Shown here piece after piece: positions 47,753-59,900 of a stretch of 64,000 nt of DNA. The translations under genes and the position numbers were made by a program. The DNA is from Narthecium ossifragum (lineage: Eukaryota > Streptophyta > Magnoliopsida > Dioscoreales > Nartheciaceae). Each line of letters opens with the position of its first letter. Within the stretch, counting starts at the first letter, position 1. The notes beneath the pieces were generated by a model. The model searched no databases. It was not told the DNA's origin and worked only from the letters and a program-made list of their open reading frames with translations. The stretch spans positions 4,298,130-4,362,129 of the forward strand of contig OY986966.1 in NCBI GenBank assembly GCA_963920575.1, in the 5' to 3' direction.

Positions 47753-47999
47753 CTCCCACTTGAATGACCATTAGTACAAGAATGTACCTTGTTAAAGACC
47801 TTTGTTAAGCAAAACCCAATGGGATAAAAACTCAGTGAAGGAAAAGAGTGCACTATTCTTTTAGAGAGATATCAGGTTATCAAGACTGCCTCATTAAAAC
47901 CTTGTCAAGGAAAACCCAGTGGAAAAAAAGCCTTGGCGAAGGAAAAAAAGTACAATATCTATATTTCTCCCCCTCATTAAGATGTAAGATAAGTTTAAG

Positions 48000-50900
48000 C
48001 ACTTAGATCTTTGAAATGACGCATACCGATCTCATGTACTAACTTTTTGAATGTCGTCGTCGGTAATGCCTTTGTAAATAAATCGGCCAAGTTGTCACTA
48101 GAGCGTATTTGCTGGACATTAATATCACCGTTCTTCTGGAGCTCATGCGTGTAAAGAACTTTGGAGATATATGCTTGGTTCTATCGCCTTTGATATATCC
48201 TCCTCTGATTTGAGCGATGCAAGCTGCATTATCTTCATATAATATCGTCGGGATATTCCTGATTGAAGATAATCCACAACTATCTTGAATATGCTGCATC
48301 ATACTTCTTAACCAGATACATTCTCGACTTGCCTCATGAATAGCAAGTATCTCAGCATGATTTGAAGAGGTGGCAGTTAGTGTCTGCTTTATAGATCGCC
48401 AAGATATGACAGTACCACCATATAGAAAAATATAGCTGGTTTGTGACTTGGCCTTATGTGGATCAGAGAGATAACCAGCATCTGCGTAGCCAACTTACTG
48501 TGGTCTCGAATTATTTGGAAAAAATAGTCCGAGATCTATAGTTCCACGAAGATAGCGTAATATGTGCTTGATGCCATTCCAGTGCCTTCGGGTTGGTGCA
48601 GAACTGAATCTTGCTAATAAATTGATTGTGAAGGCTATATCGGGACGTGTGCAATTTGTCAGATACATGAGAGCTCCAATAGCACTAAGATATGGTACTT
48701 CAAGACCAAGGAGTTCTTCATCATCTTCATGAGGGCGGAAAGAGTCTTTCTTCACATCAAGAGATCGGACAACCATTGGAGAACTTAATGGGTGAGTTTT
48801 GTCCATGTAAAATTGTCTTAGGACCTTTTCCGTATAATTTGATTGGTGAACCAATATTCCACTTGGAAAGTGATCGATCTGCAGGCCGAAGCAAAATTTT
48901 GTCTTTCCAAGATTTTTCATTTCAAATTCCTTCTTTAGATAATCAAATGCCTTTATGAGCTCTTCTGGAGTCCCAATTAGATTCAGGTCATCTACATATA
49001 CTGCAATAATAGCAAATCCAGAATTTGATTTCTTGATGAAGACACATGGGCAAATTTGGTTGTTTATGTATCCCTCTTTCAGGAGGTATTCACTGAGCCG
49101 ATTGTACCACATCCGGCCAGATTGTTTTAACCCATATAAGGATCTTTGAAGTTTAGTAGAATACAAATCCCGAGATTTATTTGCTTTAGGTAATTTAAGT
49201 CCTTTAGGGACTTTCATATAAATGTCACTATCTAGTGACCCATATAAGTATGCCGTGACTACATCCATTAGATGCATATCTAGTCTTTCTGAGACTGCTA
49301 AACCAATCAAGAAGCGAAAGGTTATTGCATCGATTACAGGAGAGTATGTCTGCTCATAGTCTATACCAGGCTTCTGCGAGAAACATTGTGCTACAAGCCA
49401 TGCTTTATATTGCACAATCTCATTTTTCTTATTTTGCTTGCGTACAAATACCCATTTGTATTCCTATGGTTTGACATCTTTTGATGTCTGGACCATAGGT
49501 CCAAAAACATTTCGTTTTGCCAACGAGTCTAATTCAGCTTGAATAGCTTTTTTCCATTTTGGCCAATCAATTCTACGTCGACACTCTTCGACGGATTTTG
49601 GCTCAAGCTCTTCATTACTTCTAGTAATGTCAAGAGCAACTGCATATGCAAATAAATTATCGACAACAGTTTCATTTCTATTCCACTTTTTCTCAGTGTG
49701 CACACAATTTATTGAGATCTCATGATTTTCAGATATCTGGACCTCTTCAGGAGGTACCTGAACCTCTTCGAGAGGTGTCTGAACCTCATCGGGAGGTGCT
49801 TGAACCTCTTTGGGAGGTGTCTTTCTGAATCGATTCTTATTTGGAATACAAACTTCGGATTTGTTAATCTCTTCAGGAGTACCAACCTTATGTCCAGTTT
49901 GTCCTTGTGCCTTTCTTTTCCTTGGGACCTTATCCTTAGCACCAACAGGTCTCCCACGCTTCTGGCGTGCTTTGGATTCACATGCTTTCGGATCCTCGGA
50001 TTGTTCTTCAGGAACATCAATCCGAGCTGGAGCATTTACAGCTGGAATATGTGATTTCGTCACTCGCTGTGAATCAGTAAATGCATCAGGCATCTGATTC
50101 GCAATCTTCTGCAAATGGATAATCTTCTGAACTTCGAGTTCAGTTTGACTTGTTCTAGGATCAAGATGAGACAATGTCGAATTGTTCCATACAATTTCAT
50201 TTTGAGCTTTTGGCTTCTTCTTGTCTGCCCCTAATGGTGGAAAAACTGACTCATTAAAGTGAGAGTCAGCAAAACGTGCTCTAAACAAATCTCCTGTTAA
50301 AAGCTCTAGATACCTAATGATAGAAGGAGAATCAAAACCAACGTAAATACCAAGTCGGCGTTGAGGACCCATTTTGGTTCTCTGAGGTGGAGGAATTGGA
50401 ACATAGACGACGCATCCAAAAATCCTTAAGTGAGATATATTTGGTTGTTGGCCAAAAACAAGTTGCACTGGTGAAAATTTATGATATGCAGATGGTCTGA
50501 CTCCTATCAAAGATGCTGCATATAATACAGCATGTCCCCAAGCTGAGACAGGTAATTTGGACTTCATAAGCAATGATCTAGCTATCAATTGGATACGTTT
50601 AATAAGTGGTTCTGCTAGGCCATTGTGAGTATGTGTGTGTGCAACAGGGTGTTTCACATTTATCCTAACTGATATACAATAATCTAAAAATGCTTGAGAT
50701 GTAAACTCACCAGCATTATCAAGACGAATTGTCTTGATGGGATAGTCTGGGAACTGGGCTCGTAACCGAATGATCTGAGCTAAAAGTTTAGCGAAAGCAA
50801 TGTTACGAGTAGATAGTAGGCATACATGTGACCATCGCGTGGATGCATCTATTAAGACCATGAAATATTGAAATGGTCCACTAGAGGGATGAATGAGTCC

Positions 50901-51587
50901 ACATATATCACTTTGAATTCTCTCCAAGAAACTTGGGGATTCAGAGGTGACCTTAGATGGGGATGGTCTTACAATTAGTTTTCCTTGAGAGCAAGAAGCA
51001 CATGGATATTCATTGGGTAAAAGAATCTTCTGGTTCTTAAGGTTATGTCCATGTGAATTTTCAATGATTCGACGCATCATCATCGATCCAGGGTGACCAA
51101 GTCGATCATGCCAAAGTATAAAATCACTTGGATTAGTGGACTTCTGGTGCATCACTGCATGTGATTCTATTGGTCTTATTTTCGTATAGTATAAACCAGA
51201 AGAAAGGGCAGGAAGCTTCTCAAGCACATGCTTCTGGCATGAAACTGTAAGTATGATGCATAAATACTCTACACCATTTTCATTCGTCGTTTCCATATGA
51301 TATCCATTACGACGTAAATCCTTGAAGCTGAGTAGATTTCTTCTGGATTCAGTGGAGTATAATGCATCATCAATAGATAGTTTTGTTTCCCCGGGCAAAA
51401 CTATGGTGGCTCTTCCGGAGCCTTCAATCAAGTCTACTGGACATGATATTGTATTAACATTTGATCCTTTCAATGTTAACTGTGAGAAGTACTTACAATC
51501 TCGGAGGATCGTGTTTGTTGTTGCACTGTCTGCAAGACATGCATCACCATCCATCTGGGAAACAATTAGAGCAATATATGCATTCAT
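48000..51587 (-). pseudogene. pol: Copia pol (protease, integrase, RT, RNase H), interrupted
   Basis: From Met 51587: protease ACLADSATTNTI, then the pre-integrase zinc module (HDRLGH...CASCSQGK). The integrase core has D,D,E in SDICG, RLDNAGEF and HNGLAEP. A basic linker with repeated PPEEVQ-type segments comes next, then RT (49415-48495) with YVDDLNLIG and RNase H (48480-48039) with YEDNAACI. The stop near 49464-49466 lies between integrase linker and RT, and a TAA at 48495 stands where the family reads Leu (RPQLVGYADA); both leave the frame unchanged. A one-base frameshift follows near 48160. The element cannot make a complete polyprotein. Confidence 0.92.
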
Positions 51588-51677
51588 AGGATATGCATAA
51601 GCTTTAAATCATTCAAAAATACATAGGATAACAAGCCAATTACATACTAGTAGATATAAGTACTATAATACATGATT

Positions 51678-52706
51678 TTAGTTAGTGTCCATCCACTCCT
51701 CAAATCCTACGAGGAAGTCCGATACATCCAGAGATGTACCAACCATGGGGGCTTCAGGAAAGGGAATATCAGTCATGCCATCGAAATCTGTAAAGTTTGT
51801 TTCAACACATTTTTTCTTCCCTCTTGCTGTGTGTTGTTCCACAATATGCTTGGGCGCACGACAGTTGCGAGACCAGTGCCCTTTTCCTCCACATCGGTAG
51901 CATTCATCATCATTCTTCTTAGAGGTTCCATCTTCAGGTTCTTTTCTCTTTCTATTCCCTACTTGATCATTTTTATGGAGAGATTGAGGGGCATTGTATC
52001 CTTCGCGATAATAATGAAACCTATCATTACCTCGCCCACGGCCACGCCCTCGTCCGCGTCCATGGCCACGACCATGTCTATGACCGTGTCCACGATAGGC
52101 ATTAGCATTTGCTTCTGGAAATGGAGCAGAGCCAGAGGGACGGGACTCATGATTTTTTAACAGAATTTGGTTCTGTCTCTCAGCTCTAAGTAAAGCATCA
52201 ATCAGTTCAGAATACTTCTTATAATCATGTTGCCTATACTACTGTTGTAAAATCAAGTTCGATGCATGGAAGGTGGAGAATGTCTTCTCAAGTTTGTCTT
52301 GGTCAGATATGGGTTGGCCACATAGTTCTAATTGAGATGTGATTTTGTGAAGGGCTGAATTGTATTCACTAACGGTCTTAAAATCCTGAAGGCGTAGGTG
52401 CATCCAGTCGTATTGGGCAGTGGGGAGGACAATAGTTCTTAAGTGTTGAAACCTATCACTTAGGTTTCTCCACAAATCTAGTGGGTCCCTCACAGCAAGG
52501 TACTCATTTTTCAGGTCTTCATGGATGTGGCGACGGAGAAATATAATGGCACTGTCTTTTTCATTTGGCGTGGCAACATTCCCCTCCTTAATAGTGCTCC
52601 CCAGGTTTCTAGCATTTAGATGGAGTTCAGCATCCAGTGCCCAGGATAAATAGTTACTGCCGGTAACATCCAGGGGAAGGAACTCCAACTTCACTAAGTT
52701 AGCCAT
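51678..52706 (-). pseudogene. gag: Copia gag with zinc knuckle, one nonsense codon
   Basis: The likely start is the Met at 52706 (MANLVKLEFLPLDVTG). The UBN2-type capsid region extends to 52242. A TAG at 52241-52239 replaces a Gln codon (C-to-T), after which the frame continues through an RGHGHRHGRGRG-type basic stretch and the CCHC knuckle CYRCGGKGHWSRNC to the stop at 51678. The 90 nt between gag and pol hold several stops in the same frame. Confidence 0.88.
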
Positions 52707-52774
52707 GATCAGACTGTACAAAATAAATATGCCAAGAATTAAATAAAATAAAAGAAATAGCAGCAAAATAAATT

Positions 52775-52885
52775 TTTTCTTTTTTTTTTAGCCCAGGTTT
52801 TCCTGGCGGATCGGTGATCCGGATTCGAACCGTGGGCTTCATTCCCATAAGTTTGAGCGGTCGCGCTGACCACTCGGGTGGCCCC
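52775..52885 (-). mobile_element. tRNA-derived SINE in the copia leader
   Basis: On the reverse strand it starts near TTCGGGGCCACCCGAGTGG, has a pol III A-box-like TGGTCAGCGCG and a B-box GGTTCGAATCC spaced as in tRNA genes, and ends in an A-rich tail (about 52789-52770). It cannot fold as a full tRNA, so a SINE is the better call. Exact TSD was not resolved. Confidence 0.7.
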
Positions 52886-53010
52886 GAAGGGCCGATAATA
52901 TCCCACATTAAAATGTACATATAGTGAATGACTGATATGAACTGCAAGTATTAAAGCTTTAAGTAAATATGTACTTAAGCATTATATTGACAATAATAAA
53001 AATTAATGAA

Positions 53011-53321
53011 TGTACTTCTGGTACTGAAATAATTCGCATTTCAGGTACGAGATCATGTGCTTCAGGCACAATATAGTGATTTGCACTTCGGGTGCAAACG
53101 AAGTGCTTCAGACACTGTTGTAGTAACTTGTGCTTCATGCACCAAGTCGTGTGCTTCAGGCACCAAGTCGTGTGCTTCAGGCAGTCTCTTAATTTGTACT
53201 CCAGGTACATCAAATTTTGTACTTCTGGTACAATTATTTTATCATGTGTGCTTCAGGCATCACAATGGTCTATTCTTCATATATGGCTTGTACTTCAGGT
53301 ACAAGTATGTGTTTCAAACAC
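53011..53321 (-). repeat. Array of about 14 short covarying hairpins in the copia leader
   Basis: Units such as GTGC-TTCAG-GCAC, GTAC-TTCTG-GTAC, TTGCAC-TTCGG-GTGCAA, CTTGTAC-TTCAG-GTACAAG and GTGT-TTCAA-ACAC (plus-strand reading) follow each other every 20-30 nt. Stem letters change in pairs while a 5-nt loop beginning TTC is kept. The array lies between the primer-site region and gag, hence in the transcript's 5' leader. Confidence 0.85.
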
Positions 53322-53433
53322 TATATAACCTAGAATAAGAATATCTAGCATAATAACAAAGTAACTGTCAGTAAGATATACCTGGCTGATTCTCCCCTTT
53401 TCTTCTACGTGGTAGAGTCTCGTGCTGATAACG

Positions 53434-53720
53434 TGTTGTAATGTATATGTGTACTAAAGAATACACACACTATACTTCAATTAGAGAACGAAGGAGAGAG
53501 GAAGGATGAACACAAGTAGAGAGAGAGAGAGTGAAACTTCTCTTATGCTGCTCTCTACTTCCTCTCATTAATCTGCATTTCATCCATCAGCCAATGCCTA
53601 TTTATAGGCATTTGAGTATATATGAGACAAAGTATCATCACATGGGTGAAAGTAAATTTCAACCCTCATTAATGATGGTAGGTAATGGTCATTCACTCTA
53701 TTTACACGTGATTCACAACA
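53434..53720 (-). mobile_element. Copia 5' LTR
   Basis: 287 bp; on the reverse strand a TATAAATA box lies at about 53606-53599. It pairs with the LTR at 47460-47752. Confidence 0.95.
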
Positions 53721-53725
53721 CAAAT

Positions 53726-54279
53726 AAATTTCTAAGTCCTACGTGCATTCCATGTGGCATCCGCCAAACACAACTTCACTCGGGCATCGTCAAACATTTC
53801 ATTTTTGAGTTAATTATAAAGGGTTTTTACTTATTAATTTTTAAAAACTTCTTAAATATCAAACATACATGTCAATAGTTTGATATTAACATGTACCCTC
53901 TCAAAACATGAGAAAATAGTTAATTTACCTCTTGGGTTACTTACCGGTGAATCAATAAGGAATATTCTTAATGCCCTTTAAGAGCATTCCCAACAGCTTC
54001 CTTATCTCAATCCCTACTTTAAAGTGATTTTATGTCATTCACTAATATAGGGAATCACTTTTTGGCTCGTTCAACCAACAGATTCCCTATATCACTTAAA
54101 AACTTTAAAATTTAAAATTTAAATAATTTTTTTAATGACTTTCAATATATATATATAGATAATATATAATATATAATATATAATATATATATAAATATAT
54201 AATACTATATATTATATATATATATATAGTATTATATATATATATATGTATATATACACACACACACATAATATACTAG
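53726..54279. other. Unassigned AT-rich DNA between copia and viral DNA
   Basis: From 54140 it is mostly (AT)n with TATATATA/AATATATAAT tracts. No gene was seen. Confidence 0.6.
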
Positions 54280-55880
54280 CAGATGGCAGACAAGAAACTT
54301 AGCAGATGGCAGACAAGAAACATGTATACCGACTCCTTTCGTGCTTGTGAATAATCTTTCACAACATATCATTTTGGGAACTCCTTTCAGGCATAAAATT
54401 ATGCCTTTGGAAAGAGTTGATTCCTCTGGAATAAATGCCAGGTATAAAGGAGAACCTATCACATTACAGTTTATAACTGAGCCACATACAAAAATTCTTA
54501 ATGAGGTTAAAAATCTTCTTTTAAAGGAAAATCAAATTCATTTTCTAAAAGAAGAGATTTCTTACGTTAAAAACATTGAATGCTGTGCAATTCCAGGGGG
54601 AGTATGATTTTCGAATCAGTTTATTGTCTATTAGAGAAGTAATCTCTTTCTTACAGAGATCAAGGTATTCTTGATTCATTTGGCAAGGCCGAGCACGAGT
54701 GGGGATATCCTTTTCATTGAAGGATTCTTCATATGACAATTCAACTATGTGTTGCTTGCGATTCCAAAAGGCATTAGGAACCGTGCCACACACAGAAGAC
54801 TGAAACTGCTTGTCGGTCTGATCTATTAGATCTTTGACAGCAGGTTTTTTCAATTGCTCATTAATAACTAATCCATTTTTTATAGCTAAATGTCTAAAAA
54901 CATCAAGATGTTTAACATGCTGATCAATGCTTTCAGAAAAGATAAGTATATCATCAATGTAAGATAAAATGAAATTGGTGTACGGAATGAATATTTCAGT
55001 CATAATATTTTGAAACTCCGAAGGAGCATTTTTTAATCCAAATGGCATTACGTTCCATTCGTAATGGCCAAACGGAACTGTAAATGTCGTCCACTCGTGC
55101 TCGGCCTTGCCAAATGAATTAAGAATACCTTGATCTCTGTAAGAAAGAGATTACTTCTCTAATAGAGAAGAAACTGATTCGAAAATCATACTCCCCCTGG
55201 AGTTGCACAGCATTCTATGTTAATAATGCTGCTGAGAGAGAAAGGGGAGTTCCCCGTCTAGTGATTAATTATAAGCCCCTTAATAAGGTGCTTAAATGGA
55301 TTAGATATCCTATCCCTAATAAAAGGGATTTTCTCAATCGAATATATAGAGCAAAAATATTTTCTAAATTTGATCTAAAATCTGGTTATTGGCAGATTCA
55401 GATAGCTGAGAAAGACCGTTATAAAACGGCCTTTACAGTTCCGTTTGGCCATTACGAATGGAACGTAATGCCATTTGGATTAAAAAATGCTCCTTCGGAG
55501 TTTCAAAATATTATGAATGAATATTCATTCCGTACACCAATTTCATTTTATCTTACATTGATGATATACTTATCTTTTCTGAAAGCATTGATCAGCATGT
55601 TAAACATCTTGATGTTTTTAGACATTTAGCTATAAAAAATGGATTAGTTATATCTGCTCCCAAAATGACATTATTTCAGACTGAGATAAGATTTCTTGGT
55701 CACAATATTGGTAATGGAACTATAGTACCAATAGATAGAAGTATTGAATTTGCTTCTAAATTTCCTGATATTATCACAGACACAAACCAATTACAAAGGT
55801 TTTTAGGTGCTTTAAATTATGTGTCTGATTATTACAAAGATTGGGCTAGGGATACTGCTCTAATAGAAAGAGAAATCTAA
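54280..55880. pseudogene. Scrambled partial copy of an endogenous caulimovirid
   Basis: Relative to the longer copy at 55940 onwards there are four blocks. About 54305-54575 (forward) matches the end of the protease region near 59495-59757. About 54576-54850 (reverse) matches 59757-60050. About 54851-55082 (reverse) matches 60265-60480, including the RT YIDD box. About 55083-55866 (forward) matches 59920-60690 and carries a one-base deletion after the RT palm motif. The left edge shows a 21-bp duplication with AGATGGCAGACAAGAAAC. It cannot encode a protein and is described here only as a decayed viral insert. Confidence 0.85.
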
Positions 55881-55939
55881 AACGTACTTTCTGATGCTTA
55901 CATCCTTCTAAATGATTATATCTGCATGCCACTAGTATT
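55867..55939 (+). other. Short leader before the movement-protein ORF
   Basis: About 70 bp separate the truncated first copy from the ATG at 55940. It shows no match to the first copy. No Met-tRNA primer site (TGGTATCAGAGC) was found here. Confidence 0.4.
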
Positions 55940-56917
55940 ATGGCCACATCTTCTGTCTTAAGGAAAAATAATTCCAAATGAGATAAAAAATTCAAAAATG
56001 CTCCATTAGCTGAATTCCCTTTCGAATTGGAAGCTCTTAATAACTGGGCTATCCCTGATGTTCCTAATCGAAATATTTATAAAATTGGTTTCTTAGATTT
56101 GAAATCGCTCATAGCGATAAAAACAGTAGAAAAAACTGTGACTGTCGATCAAGTTGATCAGACCCTTAAGCTTCTTAATGAAGAGGATTTAGAACCTTAT
56201 ATGGATAAATATAACTACATCCACATTGGATTAATTCAAGTGGCGTATAAACCACTTACCCTTCAAGGTTTAAATGCCTCCATTCTCTCCTGCCTGAGAG
56301 ATGCTCGGTGTCTTAATTGGCCTCAATCCCTTATGGGAATTATGGAAACCAGCCTCAGTCACGGACCGGTTTATTTCAATGTTTATCCAAATCTTAGTGT
56401 TTCCCTGACTGATCCTAATATTATGGAAGCCACTAGTCTTAACATTAAGACTCATAGGTATGAATTTTTACCTAATTCTGAGACCATAGCAATTGTCTAT
56501 AGAGTTTATTATAAGGTCCTCAGTACTTTGGCTCCTAGAGCTAAGCAGTTTACTCCTCCTGGAAAAACTGTTTTAATTGAAACCAATCTGCTTTCTTCTC
56601 GAATTGCAACTAATAGACAGATTAAATGGGAAGAAGTTAATTTTCCTGACAATTGGGTTTTAGCTAATGCTGTTCCTCCTAGACCTATTGTCAACCAGCA
56701 TATCGATCAGATATCTCAAACTGATGACGGTGAAGTCACCATAACTTTCGATCCTAATAGGATAATTAAGTTTACTGATATTACTACTTCCTCTAGAAAT
56801 TTTATGTCTAGAAGTGGAACTCCGGTTCAAGGTATTCGAATCTCTGAATCCCAAATTTCTCATGGAATCTATGAAAAGGAGTCAAATACGGATTCCGAAA
56901 TGAATGTCCATTTGTAA
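55940..56917 (+). pseudogene. Endogenous caulimovirid movement-protein ORF, one premature stop
   Basis: The frame opens at ATG 55940, meets TGA at 55979-55981 (compatible with CGA to TGA) and continues in the same frame to TAA 56915-56917. The product resembles 30K-type movement proteins of the Caulimoviridae: an N-terminal LDLKSLIAI strand, a central YNYIHIGLIQVAY segment and a long beta-rich core. Such proteins move virus through plasmodesmata; this copy is interrupted. The TAA is followed directly by ATG. Confidence 0.75.
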
Positions 56918-59900
56918 ATGGATTTTAGACCTCATAGTTCCCTCAGGAAATACCTTAATAAGGAATTTCAAGAGCCTTATAACAAACAATTTCATGAATA
57001 GTTTTTTACTACCTTTAATAAGGAACAACAAGACTATTATAAAAATTTATACTATAGTGAATTAGAATCTAAAAATCAGATTCGATTCTTTAGTCCTTGG
57101 TTTTTAAACCAGTATGTTGGTGAAAAAGAACAAGAGATCAATGTTATCGAAGAACATTATAAATTTTGGAAAACCAGTAATGGTATTCAAAAACGATCTC
57201 TGTACTCGCCAACTGAACCTCTTAAATTAGAAGGGGTTTCAACTTCTAATCTTGAAGCAACAGCTTTTATAAAGCCTGTTGAAACAACTCAAGAAAATGT
57301 TAAAGAGCTTAATAAAATTTTTAAACAAAATAATTATTCTAAGGTTTATTTACAAGTGCTTGGTCAACAGTTAACTCGTGTTGAGAAAACAATTGACAAG
57401 CTTGTAAATAAGTTGGAAGAAGTTATTCCAAATCTTCATATGGCAAAAGATAAAGCCATTAAATTTAATTCTAAACCGTTTTTAAAACCTAACCCAGAAA
57501 TTTCCGGGTTCAAATTTGAAAAAGAATTAAAAGAAGAGATTATTGAATCTCTTAGTAAACAACTTAATCAAACCAGTATTCAAGTCCTTAATAAGGAAGA
57601 GACTGAGAGTAATACTGAGATTGACCCTTCAGATGATCAATCTGAAAGAGAATCTATAAATGAGATCCTTGAAACTGAAAAATAGTTTCAACAGATTAAC
57701 AAAATTGAAAACAGACCTCGTAATATCGAAAAATTTTATTATAAACGTCCATCTCCCTTGGATGTTTTATATGAAGAAAATGATACTTTTATTCAACAGG
57801 ATTACTCTGGTCGTACCATCTATGAATGGAACATGAATGGTATGAGTGATCACCAGATTCATAATATGGCTCTCCGAATGTTAATGGATGCCACTATTTG
57901 CAGAAGTAATAATAATACTGATACTAATATTGCAACCTATCTGACTTGTGGTTTCACCGGGAGTCTGAAAGGATGGTGGGATAATTATCTCACTCCGGAT
58001 CAGCAGACTGAGATTCTTTCTGCAGTTAAACTTGAAAATAGCCAACAACAACCTGATGCGGTGTATACGCTTATTTTGACTATTGTTGAACATTTTACTG
58101 GCAATCTTTCTAATCAGGGGGAGAAGACAAGGACACTACTTCAAAACCTTAGATGTCCAACTTTAACCCATTTTTACTGGTATAAAGATACCTTCATTAA
58201 CATAGTTATGCAACTTAATGGCGCTAATAGTAGTCATTGGAAGTCTAAATTCATAGATGGCCTTCCTAATCTCTTCGCCGAGAGAGTTAGAAATTATTTA
58301 AGAGAACCTGATAATGGTGTCATCTCTTATTCTTCTTATACCTATGGTGCTTTAGTTAATGCTTGTATTCATGAAGGACTAGGCTTATGTAATGATATAA
58401 AGCTTAAAAATCAATTAAAGTCTCATTGACTTACTGAGAAAAAACAATTGGGTGAATTCTGTCAACAGTTTGCGTTTGATGACCCTATGAAGAGTACTAA
58501 GCTCAAGAAAGATAAGAAAGAAGATAAATCTTTCTTTAAAAAAAGGAAAAAGAGATATGATCCTCAAAAGAGTAATACTCAGAGAAAGCCTAAGGCTGAT
58601 AAATTTAAAGCTAAGTGCTTTAAGTGTGGTAAGATTGGTCATTATGCCAATCGATGCTATACCAAGAAAAGAATCAATGAGATTGATGACGAAGGGTTAA
58701 GAAAATCCTTATATAAAGTAATGATAAGTAATACTAATTCTGAATCTTATGATACTCTTTCCTCTGATTCTTCAGAAGATGAAAGAGATTGCTCATGTAC
58801 AATTAATAATTGTAACATGGCTAAAGATGATTCCAATTATTGGAAAGCCATAGTTGAGATGAATGGGTTATCCATTAATATGCTGTCTCTTGATAAAAGC
58901 ATACTGACAAAATTGCTATCAGAAGAAAATATATCTTCTGAATTAAAATCACAATTGATTGATATCTGTTTGAAGGGAGATCAACGTCTCGAAGCTCCTA
59001 AAACAGATAATACTTACAGACTTGCTGAAGTTATACGTCGAAGGCAAGAAAGAGCTGTTAAAAGTCTGTCTTTAGCAGAACTTAACAGAGAGGTTAAAAA
59101 CCTTAAAGAAGAAGTTAAACTTCTTAGAGAAGAAAATAGATATATATTTTCTTTAATTGAAGATAAAGATCTTTCGTTAGGAGAATTTCCTCCTATACCT
59201 GAAAAAGGGAAACAAATTGATACAGGACAAAGTTCTGAAAATCCAAATGAATTTTTAGTCCAAATGTTGCAGCAAATTATTGCTCAAAAATGGTATATCG
59301 AGATAACTTTAGTTATGTCAGACCAAGTGGTTATACCACACCTTATAGCACTCATTGATAGCGGTGCTGATTTAAATTGTATTCGTGAAGGAATAGTACC
59401 TTCTAAATATTTTGAGAAAACCACACAAGCCCTTAGTGGCGCTGGTGGTAATAAACTAGAAGTTAATTATAAACTTCCTAAAGCCTTAGTCTGCATACAA
59501 GAAACATGTATACCGACTCCTTTCGTGCTTGTGAATAATCTTTCACAACATATCATTTTGGGAACTCCTTTCCTGCATAAAATTATGCCTTTGGAAAGAG
59601 TTGATTCCTCTGGAATAAATGCTAGGTATAAAGGAGAACCTATTACATTACAGTTTATAACTGAGCCTCATACAAAAATTCTTAATGAGGTTAAAAATCT
59701 TCTTTTAAAGGAAAATCAAATTCATTTTCTAAAAGAAGAGATTTCTTATGTTAAAATTAATGAGCAATTGAAAAAACCTGCTGTCAAAGATCTAATAGAT
59801 CAGACCGACAAGCAGTTTCAGTCTTCTGTGTGTCGCACGGTTCCTAATGCCTTTTGGAATCGCAAGCAACACATAGTTGAATTGCCATATGAAGAATCCT

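Larger units (their letters stand above)
47460..53720 (-). mobile_element. Ty1/copia retrotransposon, full-length, inactivated, TSD CAAAT
   Basis: LTRs lie at 47460-47752 and 53434-53720; both sides are flanked by CAAAT (47455-47459 and 53721-53725). Reading on the reverse strand: 5' LTR, a TTATCAGCACGAGACTC primer-site region, leader, gag, then protease-integrase-RT-RNase H (copia order), a purine-rich AAGTGGGAG and the 3' LTR. Gag and pol lie in one frame but are cut by stops and one frameshift. Confidence 0.95.

Noticed and set aside
49646..50097. Forward ORFs within the copia pol region
   Set aside because: Shadows of the reverse-strand integrase-linker repeats.
52790..52875. A functional tRNA gene
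   Set aside because: A and B boxes exist but acceptor and anticodon arms do not pair, and an A-rich tail follows; a SINE fits better.
53011..53321. CRISPR-like array
   Set aside because: Spacing is irregular, units are hairpins with varying stems, there are no unique spacers, and this is plant DNA inside a retrotransposon.
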